This document shows, one piece after another, positions 5,861 through 12,363 of a DNA stretch of 17,212 nucleotides. How positions within the stretch are numbered: position 1 is the stretch's first letter; each line of letters opens with the position of its first letter. Source of the stretch: an uncultured Lachnospiraceae bacterium (GTDB lineage: Bacteria; Bacillota; Clostridia; Lachnospirales; Lachnospiraceae); assembly GCA_910586255.1 (NCBI GenBank), contig CAJUHR010000053.1, forward strand, positions 1-17,212, written 5' to 3'. Below the pieces are notes generated by a model. It did not search any database and was not told the origin of the DNA. It worked only from the letters and a program-made list of their open reading frames with translations. A program made the position numbers and the translations under genes.

Positions 5861-5925
5861 GCTACTGTCTATACCATGCCGGTTCCATATGCCGCTATAA
5901 TCAAAGCGCGTCTGTGAACAGTAAC
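5861..5925. repeat. Degenerate or deleted MITE-family copy
   Basis: The right end TGTGAACAGTAAC (5913-5925) is identical to the MITE 2 end. At 5861 GCTACTGT resembles the opposite end (GTTACTGT, one mismatch), giving a 65-bp unit. No exact target duplication is visible (CATTTTAG versus CATCTTAA at best), so this is a decayed or truncated copy. Confidence 0.4.
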
Positions 5926-5937
5926 CATCTTAAGTCC

Positions 5938-5964
5938 AAAAAAATATCAGAATGACATATTTTT
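5938..5964 (-). terminator. Weak AT-rich terminator after the secreted protein gene
   Basis: AAAAATAT and ATATTTTT (5940-5947 with 5957-5964) form an 8-bp AT stem with a run of T on the minus strand. It lies 15 bases after the stop codon. Confidence 0.4.
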
Positions 5965-5978
5965 CCGGAATCCTATGA

Positions 5979-6236
5979 TCAATGCCGTCCATGGTGGTGG
6001 TGACTTCTTCTTACAGGCTCACATGCAATATAACCATTGCAGGTTTCATCTTCTCTGTGGTCAATGCAGTAATGTCCGTCCACTCCGCACAGATACCCAT
6101 CCTCGCAGACAGATTCGCACACAGCCTCATGGTGCTGATATACACGCCTGCCCTCATGACAATGGGCATAGGCCGGCATTGCGCACAGAGATGCAAAAAA
6201 AGCCGCCACGATTATGACTGAAACATGTCGTCTCAT
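5979..6236 (-). CDS. Small secreted His/Cys-rich protein
   Basis: An 85-aa protein with a clear Sec signal peptide: MRRH, a hydrophobic core VSVIIVAAFFASLCAM, and a probable cleavage after AYA (residues 22-24). The mature part of about 60 residues has seven cysteines and about a dozen histidines, including a terminal SHHHHGRH, so it probably binds metal (Zn, Ni or Cu) outside the cell, or forms disulfides. The chosen ATG has GGAGGTGAG directly upstream; an earlier in-frame ATG five codons before overlaps that ribosome site and is unlikely. A promoter (TTGTAA, 17 bases, TATGAT) lies just upstream, inside the gap to the condensing-enzyme gene, so it is transcribed separately from the operon. 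I know of no named family. Confidence 0.75.
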   Translation of the reverse strand: MRRHVSVIIVAAFFASLCAMPAYAHCHEGRRVYQHHEAVCESVCEDGYLCGVDGHYCIDHREDETCNGYIACEPVRRSHHHHGRH

Positions 6237-6259
6237 TTCTCTCACCTCCATTTAAACCT

Positions 6260-6288
6260 ATCATACTATAGGTCAGGGAAATTTACAA
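6260..6288 (-). promoter_or_regulatory. Promoter of the secreted His/Cys-rich gene
   Basis: TTGTAA (6288-6283), 17 bases, TATGAT (6265-6260). The -10 lies inside a 6-bp dyad ACCTAT/ATAGGT (6256-6273) that could be an operator or a weak hairpin. Confidence 0.5.
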
Positions 6289-6290
6289 CT

Positions 6291-7280
6291 CTAATATCTC
6301 ATCAATAAGAAATTTACCGTGAGTCCGGCTGCCGTACCCATGAGAAGAATTGTGTCTCCTCTGCAAATCACACCGGTATTTACTGCTTCACACAGGGCAA
6401 AGGGCACAGAGGCCGAAACCATGTTGCCATATTCGCTGACCCGGTCAATATAGCTTCCCTTGGGGAAGCCTAACCGTGGCATGATAATATCCAGTGCCCG
6501 GCTTGCCTGGTGGGGCACTACTTTGCGAATTTCTTCCCGATGGATATCCGCCTCAAAAAGACATTGATTTAGAAAATCGGGAAGTCTTCTGGCGCAGAGC
6601 TTTAAAATACGGGGGCCCTTCATGTCAAAATAATAGTCCTCCCGATTGGCCTCGTCCATACAGAAGGAAGGCATCAATCCACAGCCGCCCCGGATTTCCG
6701 TATCGTGCGCGCCCTCTGACCAGGTTTTCTGACATCCATATAAGACGGCGGAGGCTTCTCCTTTCTCAGCCTTTGTGAGAACACATGCAGCCGCCCCGTC
6801 AGAAAACAGCTCATAGCTTTCTTTTTGCTGAGGATTCAGTGCGGCTGAGGCTGTATCTCCGGACAGGATCAGCACCCGACTGTAGCGTCCGCAATCCACA
6901 AGACAAGAGAGGATATCCACAGCAGAGATAAAGCTGGTGCAGGTAGTGTTGATATCCATGGCAGGAATATCCAGTCCTTTTGCCATGCGCTCATGGATCA
7001 GCGCTCCGTTGCAGGGGATTGCCTGGAGAGGGGTCGCCATGGCACATACAATGAGATCCATATCCTTGATATTCATTCCGGCTGCCGACAAAGCTTCATT
7101 AGCCGCTTTCTCTGCCAGATCCAAAAGGCTCTGTCCTTGAGAGAGCCGGTATCTTGTCTGGTTTCCAAAGGTGATTTTTTCTCCGGCAAGCGCCCGGCCC
7201 ATGCCGGCTATCCGGACGCCTCGTTCTGTTTGTGTCCTTTTGTTTCCCGAGAGGGATGTCTGTGCCATATGTCTTTTCAT
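6291..7280 (-). CDS. OleA/FabH-like 3-oxoacyl synthase III family condensing enzyme
   Basis: A 329-aa thiolase-fold condensing enzyme with the KAS III catalytic triad: C114 (INTTCTSF), H257 (PHQASRAL) and N286 (EYGNMVSASVP). The Gly-rich C-terminal GTAAGLT (315-321) is the usual active-site loop. The length matches FabH (about 320-330). The sequence departs from housekeeping FabH and, with an adenylating enzyme and a reductase in the same operon, suggests an OleA-like enzyme joining acyl chains, or a starter-unit condensation; substrates are unknown. The ATG start has AAAGGAAG 10 bases upstream; another ATG four codons later is possible. It is the last gene of the minus-strand operon and is separated from the adenylating enzyme by a 178-bp gap filled almost wholly by MITE 2, which may affect its expression. 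Confidence 0.9.
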   Translation of the reverse strand: MKRHMAQTSLSGNKRTQTERGVRIAGMGRALAGEKITFGNQTRYRLSQGQSLLDLAEKAANEALSAAGMNIKDMDLIVCAMATPLQAIPCNGALIHERMAKGLDIPAMDINTTCTSFISAVDILSCLVDCGRYSRVLILSGDTASAALNPQQKESYELFSDGAAACVLTKAEKGEASAVLYGCQKTWSEGAHDTEIRGGCGLMPSFCMDEANREDYYFDMKGPRILKLCARRLPDFLNQCLFEADIHREEIRKVVPHQASRALDIIMPRLGFPKGSYIDRVSEYGNMVSASVPFALCEAVNTGVICRGDTILLMGTAAGLTVNFLLMRY

Positions 7281-7310
7281 CTCTGATTATCTTCCTTTCG
7301 TGATAATTTG

Positions 7311-7443
7311 GTTACAGTTTATGGGGCGGGGGAAAGCGGATAAGAAGGCGCCTCCCAAGTTCAAAAATCCTCTTGCTAGCAAGCTTGCATCGGATTTTAG
7401 ACCTTTTGACCCTGGTATCATGACATTGCCTGTGAACAGTAAC
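7311..7443. mobile_element. MITE 2 (133 bp, 8-bp target duplication) inside the operon
   Basis: The ends GTTACAGTT and AACAGTAAC are inverted repeats (8 of 9) and match MITE 1. The flanks are an exact 8-bp direct repeat ATAATTTG (7303-7310 and 7444-7451). Removing the element and one duplicate leaves the condensing-enzyme start about 37 bases from the adenylating-enzyme stop, a normal operon spacing. The interior holds the 12-bp palindrome CTTGCTAGCAAG (7372-7383) and no gene. Confidence 0.85.
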
Positions 7444-7458
7444 ATAATTTGCAACAAT

Positions 7459-8778
7459 TCAGTCAGACGCGCATTTTCTTTTTTCCTTTGAGCCAGCTGT
7501 CCTGTGCTCAATACGTTTCATTTTTCTGCCGGGCTCACAGGTGTAGGGGAGAAAGGCAAGCTCTGGCAGCAGTAGATCCCGGTCTTTTGCCAGCCGGACA
7601 AATTCCAGCCGGATCCGCTTCTTCTCGTCCTCCTCAAAATCTCCGTATACCAAAATATTTCCCTCCGGTTCCTGTACAACCCGGTAATCACTTGTGCAAT
7701 TGGTTCCCGGGGAGTCGGCAAACAACACACAGCGGCGGATAAAATCAGGAAATACGGTGTGTTTTTGGCCGTCCTTTCCGGAAAAGACAAACACATCATC
7801 CTCCCGGCCCTCAATTTTTTCCAGGGCAAGGCAGGGGCTTTTGCATCCGCAAGGGCACGTTTTTTCTACGAGAATATCATTGAGGCGATACCGGATTACG
7901 GGCTGGGTTTTCCTCTCAAAATCTGTCACAACAGGGACAAAACGCCGCTCATCCAGATATTCCCGGTCAATATGTACAATATCCTCATTCAGATGCAGAG
8001 TGCCCAAACGGCATGTGGTTGCCAGGCATCCTTCCGTACACTGGTATACCTGATGAATAATATCCACATTAAATATTTTCTTTAACAGTTCCTCGTCCCT
8101 TTTCTCCAACACCTCGGCAATGGAGATTATCACCTTTGGATTGATGGGACCCAGTTCGTCCCTCATGCTTTTTGCCAGCATCAGAAGGACCGATGGCTGC
8201 CCGACTAAAATATCCGGTTGTATCTCTTTCAACCGCTTTCTGTGGGCCTCCATATCCTGATAAATATCGAAGAAATGAAACCGGATCCGCTGGCTTTTCA
8301 GGGACTCATAGAGATTGCTGTCTGCCCGCATAAAAAATGCAATGGAATAGGTATTTAAAATACTCCCCGGCAAAAACCGGGCCAGAATATACCCCGCCCA
8401 GCGAAGCCGCTCCTTATCAGAGACCAGAAAGATTCCCCGCTTTCCCGAGGTTCCGGAGCTGAGGCCCACAGTCACGCCGTGAAGTCTGGGTACAAAATTT
8501 CGTTCCCGTTCTGCTTCTACGGCAAAGGCCTCCGCCTCCTCGCGCCGGATGCCCGCGGTGTTTATCTGATCAAAATGCTTCATCATAAATTCCTTGTCAG
8601 CAACAGGATATTCCCTCAGATTTCTCTTGCCGCAGTAAATTTTCACATGCTTTCCCACAAATACCAGATGGCGGCGCAGTTTTTTCTGCTGCCACAAAAG
8701 CAGCCTTTTCCTGTCAGAAAAGTGGAGAAGGTATTTATAATAAAGATAATATTTCAGTATTTGAAGCTGCTCACTCAT
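7459..8778 (-). CDS. CapK/PaaK-like adenylate-forming enzyme
   Basis: A 439-aa protein of the F390-synthetase/phenylacetate-CoA-ligase-like (CapK) branch of adenylate-forming enzymes. The phosphate loop is SSGTSGKRG (107-115), the adenine-side motif YQCTEG (245-250), the ribose-side RYRLND (296-301), followed by EGREDD (323-328), and the C-terminal catalytic Lys is likely in GRKMKRIEH (417-425). A four-Cys cluster CPCGCKSPC (308-316) probably holds a structural zinc, as in some CapK relatives. It would activate a carboxylic acid as acyl-AMP and pass it to a thiol, hydroxyl or amine; the substrate is unknown. The start ATG overlaps the stop of the upstream fusion gene by 8 bases (TATGAGTGA) with GGAAAGGAG upstream, so the two are translationally coupled. 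It is not a classical OleC, so an OleC-like role (acting on a 3-hydroxy acid) is inference. Confidence 0.88.
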   Translation of the reverse strand: MSEQLQILKYYLYYKYLLHFSDRKRLLLWQQKKLRRHLVFVGKHVKIYCGKRNLREYPVADKEFMMKHFDQINTAGIRREEAEAFAVEAERERNFVPRLHGVTVGLSSGTSGKRGIFLVSDKERLRWAGYILARFLPGSILNTYSIAFFMRADSNLYESLKSQRIRFHFFDIYQDMEAHRKRLKEIQPDILVGQPSVLLMLAKSMRDELGPINPKVIISIAEVLEKRDEELLKKIFNVDIIHQVYQCTEGCLATTCRLGTLHLNEDIVHIDREYLDERRFVPVVTDFERKTQPVIRYRLNDILVEKTCPCGCKSPCLALEKIEGREDDVFVFSGKDGQKHTVFPDFIRRCVLFADSPGTNCTSDYRVVQEPEGNILVYGDFEEDEKKRIRLEFVRLAKDRDLLLPELAFLPYTCEPGRKMKRIEHRTAGSKEKRKCASD

Positions 8779-10720
8779 AGATTTTCTCCTTTCCAGCCTG
8801 ATGGGAAAACTCTACATGAATAGCAGGGTAATCCTGTTTCAGGCGGCAAATTCGGACAATTGTCCGGCGGTATTCTGAAAAATCCTCCTGGATCCATCGG
8901 GGAATCAGGCGCATTTGCCGGGTATGGCTTAGAAGGTCTTTTCCCCAGCAGGCATCCGCGGCCAAAAACAGACATTTATCGGGAATCCACAGGCCCAGCT
9001 GCCCCTTGCAATGCCCGTTTAGCTCCACACCCATGATGCTTCCATCTCCCAACAGATCGTAAATTGTGTCAAAATAATTGTAAAGAAAATGCTCACCATG
9101 ATATTTCTCTAAATCCTGCCATCGGATATCTGTAAAGGAGGAGAGAGGGCGAAAAAGGCGGGCAAACCGTGGGACCGGCGAACCTTTTTGGATGCACTGT
9201 CTGATAAGGCCAACAAAGCCGGGGGCTTCCATGACGGCCCGAACCTGCGGGGATGTGATAAGCTTTGGGCTATACCGGGAGAAATATTCAAGACCCCCCA
9301 CATGATCCGGGTGGGCATGAGATAAAATAATGGTTTTCACACTTTCCGGAGAGATTTTATCCCGCATAAGCTGTTTGTGAATTCTCTCCTCCGATTTTAG
9401 AGAAACGGGATTAAAAAAACGGTATAATCCCAGGGCAAAGCCCTTTTGAAAAATCTTCTCCGAATAACCGGTGTCATAGAGAATATTTCCAAGCTCACGG
9501 TGCCAAATCAATGTGGCCGTGGCGGGAAACTGTCTTTTTTCCCTTTTCTTTTTGGAAAATATTACGGACAGATCATTGGTGCAGAAGCCGCAGTCATATC
9601 GGATCACCCGGGTGATTCGTCCCGGACCTTTGCCATTCCATGAAGGCATCCTTCGGCCCGTCTTTTGGCGCTCCTCTTTCCACCATTTTCCATATTCTTC
9701 AATGGTCTTATCAAGCTTTTTCTCCGGCTCATATCCAAGAATCTCTCTGGCACGGTCAATATTCATGGTCTGGGAAAAGCCCAATGTGCACACTGTATAC
9801 CGGGTCAGAGGCGGTTCTCCTTTTCGATACAAATTTTTGTAAATCCATTCCAGACCGGCTGCCATCACATAGACCATGGAAAAGGGAAGTATCCGGTAAT
9901 GAGGGGACTGGCCTGCCGCGGTTAGAAATTTTTCCAAAAGGGTCTTAAATTCCTTCGGCTCCCCGTTGGTAATATTGAATGTCAGACCATTGGCTCCGGG
10001 GGCTGTCATGGCCAGCTGACAGGCAAGAGCCACATTTTCCACGCTGGTTAAATCCACCAGATTTTTTCCCTGCCGAAACAGTGGAATCCCGATTCCTTCA
10101 TTGGCTCGAAAAAGTCTTGGAACCAGGCTGGTGTCCCCGATTCCGATCAGGCCCCGGGGACGCAAAATCACAGTCTCCAGCCCTTTTTGGTGCCATTTTT
10201 CTACCACCTTTTCTGCCATAAGCTTGGATTTAATGTAATAATTCAGATTATTTTTGACCGGCGCCTGGTTTTCCTTTATGTCATATTGATCCTCTTTTTC
10301 CGTATAAATGCTGGGGGAGGACAAATAAACCATTCTCTGAACTTTGTTTTCATGGCACAATTCCGCTACCAAATAGGTTCCCAGCACATTAGTACGATAA
10401 AAATCCTCCCACGGGCCCCAGACGGTAGAAAGGGCGCCTGCATGTATCACATACCGCACGCCGGCAAAATATCTGCCGCAGCTTTCTCTGTCAGTGAAAT
10501 CTCCCGGGCAGAAAATGGCTCCCCATTTTTCCAGAAGCTCCCTTTTTTGGCGGTTTCGGCCCAGCGCCAGAACCCGATACTGCCTGGTCAGCCGGCGTAT
10601 CAGATATTCCCCAAGAAAACCGGTTGCACCGGTCACTAACACGGTGTCCCGGGTATCGGCCGTTTTGTCAAGAGTGTCTGTGCTATGGCCAATATCTGTC
10701 CTGTTTACATCTATTTCCAT
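8771..10720 (-). CDS. Fusion of extended SDR reductase and metallo-beta-lactamase-fold hydrolase
   Basis: A 649-aa two-domain protein. Residues 25-350 are an extended short-chain reductase (3-beta-HSD/OleD-like): the NAD(P) motif TGATGFLG (30-37), catalytic Y162 and K166 (YIKSK), Ser in YLSSPS (132-136) and substrate-side RPRGLIG (187-193). Residues 375-649 are a metallo-beta-lactamase-fold domain with HAHPDH (H468, H470, D472, H473), H570 (GHCKGQLG), D589 (AADA) and H640 (FSHQ): a full two-metal site. The start is ATG at 10720, behind AAGGGAGAAC; a longer frame to 10840 would overlap the glycosyltransferase gene and lacks a site. The gap to the upstream gene is 31 bases. The frame is continuous with a basic linker (about 355-395), so the fusion appears genuine rather than an error. 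A likely role is reduction of a 3-keto product followed by hydrolysis of a thioester or lactone; the order is inferred. Confidence 0.88.
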   Translation of the reverse strand: MEIDVNRTDIGHSTDTLDKTADTRDTVLVTGATGFLGEYLIRRLTRQYRVLALGRNRQKRELLEKWGAIFCPGDFTDRESCGRYFAGVRYVIHAGALSTVWGPWEDFYRTNVLGTYLVAELCHENKVQRMVYLSSPSIYTEKEDQYDIKENQAPVKNNLNYYIKSKLMAEKVVEKWHQKGLETVILRPRGLIGIGDTSLVPRLFRANEGIGIPLFRQGKNLVDLTSVENVALACQLAMTAPGANGLTFNITNGEPKEFKTLLEKFLTAAGQSPHYRILPFSMVYVMAAGLEWIYKNLYRKGEPPLTRYTVCTLGFSQTMNIDRAREILGYEPEKKLDKTIEEYGKWWKEERQKTGRRMPSWNGKGPGRITRVIRYDCGFCTNDLSVIFSKKKREKRQFPATATLIWHRELGNILYDTGYSEKIFQKGFALGLYRFFNPVSLKSEERIHKQLMRDKISPESVKTIILSHAHPDHVGGLEYFSRYSPKLITSPQVRAVMEAPGFVGLIRQCIQKGSPVPRFARLFRPLSSFTDIRWQDLEKYHGEHFLYNYFDTIYDLLGDGSIMGVELNGHCKGQLGLWIPDKCLFLAADACWGKDLLSHTRQMRLIPRWIQEDFSEYRRTIVRICRLKQDYPAIHVEFSHQAGKEKIYE

Positions 10721-10751
10721 ATGGTCGTTCTCCCTTCTTGTAGCAGCTGTA

Positions 10752-11984
10752 TCATAAGCTGTTTTTCTGTAGAAGCTGATGAAATATTTTCGCTTCCTTC
10801 TTTGCAAAAGTACGAATGGCAGCCGCTCTTTTGTCCTCATCCCAGGTATTTCTAAGCTTCATGGCCAAATAGGCTTCCTGGCGCAGGCTGTAGGGGTCGC
10901 GAAGAATTCTTCCAAAGCCCAGCCGCTCAAAGCGCTCTGCATTCACTAACTGTTCTCCCTGCTGGGGGCATATCAGACAGGGAACGCTGTAATACAGGGC
11001 CTCGTGGATGCTGTTTTGCCCTCCTGCACTGATAAAAAGGCTTGCCCTTTTCAGCACTTCCCCCTGATTGACAAATTTCCGTACAATAAAGTTATCTGGA
11101 AAGCATTCTTTTTGGCTGCCGTTCCATTCATCCCATACCATGACCACAGAATATTCACAGGATTGGGAAGTCTTGTCCGGCTTGCGTCCGAATTGTCTGA
11201 CGAGCTGTTCAAGCAGTTGCTCGTCCCGGTTAAAAATCGTTCCCAGAGAAATATAGATTATCCTGCCGTTTGGACAGTCAAAATCATTTTTCTCGATAAC
11301 CTTTCTGTGTACGGCCAGAGGCCCTAAAAAATGATAAGATTTTCCGTATTTTTCACCGCCGGGCTGAAACAAGCGGGAATATCCCATAAGATTCACAACT
11401 CCTTTGTTCATGAGCACGTCCTTTATTCCCAGCTTTGTTTTGCCGTATTTTTTTACCAGCAGCCGTTTTAGACCTACGGCCCGGGGGATTTCGCTGGCAT
11501 ACCGAAGAAAATCTGCCGAAAAGCCCTTGCAGTAGGCCCGAAAGCCTTTATCCCCTACCTGCCGGAAGGCAATAATACTGTAAAAGCTAAAGCCAGGTAT
11601 CTGCAGCTGCTCCATAATAAGCCGCCCCCAGGGCGCAAGAGAATCAAAAATAACGCAGGCCGGTCTGTCTTTCACGGCATCCTTAAGGAGAAAGGGCAGC
11701 ATTTTATCTGTATATTCCAGCAAAAGCCGATACAGCTTTAGAATTTTCTGCCCGTCAGATAATTCCAGCTCCTCCTGACGAATCGGGTAAGAACGAAATA
11801 CACAGCCATTGGCCTCAATTACCTCCCGGAATTCCTCTGTGGAATAATACACTATCCTAAAATCCTTCTCAGACAGGCACCGGGCCAGATAAAGCGAGGA
11901 ATAAATATGGCCGTATGCAGGAATGGCATACCAAAAAATTTCCCGTTTATTCGTGCAATTTCCTTCCAGTATTTCTTTGCGCAT
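10752..11984 (-). CDS. GT1 (MGT-family) glycosyltransferase
   Basis: A 410-aa GT-B glycosyltransferase of the GT1/macrolide-type family. The N-terminal acceptor domain has AIPAYGHIYSSLYLA (20-34), with H26 the expected catalytic base. The C-terminal donor domain begins near ISLGTIF (245-251) and carries the nucleotide-sugar signature at 317-357: FISAGGQNSIHEAL, SVPCLICPQQGEQ, and ERFERLGFG. Such enzymes move a sugar from a UDP- or TDP-sugar to a hydroxyl of a small lipophilic molecule. It has no signal or membrane segment. It is the first gene of the operon, with an AAGGTGG site 10 bases before the ATG and a candidate promoter about 57 bases further up. With a condensing enzyme, a reductase and an acyl-adenylating enzyme downstream, the acceptor is probably the lipid or polyketide product of this operon (inference). 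Confidence 0.9.
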   Translation of the reverse strand: MRKEILEGNCTNKREIFWYAIPAYGHIYSSLYLARCLSEKDFRIVYYSTEEFREVIEANGCVFRSYPIRQEELELSDGQKILKLYRLLLEYTDKMLPFLLKDAVKDRPACVIFDSLAPWGRLIMEQLQIPGFSFYSIIAFRQVGDKGFRAYCKGFSADFLRYASEIPRAVGLKRLLVKKYGKTKLGIKDVLMNKGVVNLMGYSRLFQPGGEKYGKSYHFLGPLAVHRKVIEKNDFDCPNGRIIYISLGTIFNRDEQLLEQLVRQFGRKPDKTSQSCEYSVVMVWDEWNGSQKECFPDNFIVRKFVNQGEVLKRASLFISAGGQNSIHEALYYSVPCLICPQQGEQLVNAERFERLGFGRILRDPYSLRQEAYLAMKLRNTWDEDKRAAAIRTFAKKEAKIFHQLLQKNSL

Positions 11985-12040
11985 CTTACCGTTACCACCT
12001 TGTTTTTATTGCCCTGCAGCATTTTTGTTTTCATATCATC

Positions 12041-12069
12041 ATTATATTAAAAAAACTCTGCTTTTTACA
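12041..12069 (-). promoter_or_regulatory. Candidate promoter of the GT/SDR-MBL/CapK/KAS III operon
   Basis: A perfect -10 TATAAT (12046-12041) with a 17-base spacer to a poor -35 TGTAAA (12069-12064). Transcription would begin near 12034, about 50 bases before the first ATG. The weak -35 and the nearby dyad suggest regulation. Confidence 0.45.
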
Positions 12070-12078
12070 GAGGCTGTA

Positions 12079-12098
12079 TGTCACATTTTTCAGTGACA
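12079..12098. promoter_or_regulatory. Dyad TGTCAC-N8-GTGACA
   Basis: TGTCAC (12079-12084) and GTGACA (12093-12098) form a perfect 6-bp inverted repeat just upstream of the operon -35. Its size and place suit a regulator binding site, but no regulator gene adjoins it. Confidence 0.4.
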
Positions 12099-12363
12099 AA
12101 TGTAATATTGCCATAGGCAAGCCTTGTCTTTTTGATCGCATTGAGCTGGTTATATTTGCTCATATCATTGAGATAGCTTGTCAGAATGGTATCCTGGGTA
12201 TGGCGTACCATTTAGACAAAAAACAACACCTCTACTTTACATTTTTCCTGTTTTTTCTCTCATTAATATAAAGGAATTTCGTGGAAAATATGATAAACTA
12301 TCCTCATACAAAATATGGTGTCCGGAGGGCACAGCCCTTTCCGGAACACAAAAGGAGCGTCAC

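Larger units (their letters stand above)
11985..12363. other. Divergent intergenic region between glycolipid-like operon and alpha-galactosidase
   Basis: No gene is supported. It holds the minus-strand promoter (12069-12041), a 6-bp dyad at 12079-12098 and, at 12060-12043 on the minus strand, a small CTCTG/CAGAG stem with seven T residues that overlaps this promoter. For the plus-strand alpha-galactosidase only weak -10-like boxes (TATGAT/TAAACT near 12288-12297) without a good -35 are visible, suggesting an activator-dependent promoter. Confidence 0.45.

Noticed and set aside
7372..7383. Palindrome CTTGCTAGCAAG as a regulator site
   Set aside because: It lies inside MITE 2 and is more simply part of the element's internal structure.
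10721..10840. Longer start of the SDR-MBL fusion gene
   Set aside because: It would overlap the end of the glycosyltransferase gene and has no ribosome site, whereas the ATG at 10720 has one and keeps normal spacing.
12178..12363. Longer start of the alpha-galactosidase
   Set aside because: The extra 62 residues do not resemble the GH36 N-terminus, and the ATG at 12364 has a clear AAAGGAG site.
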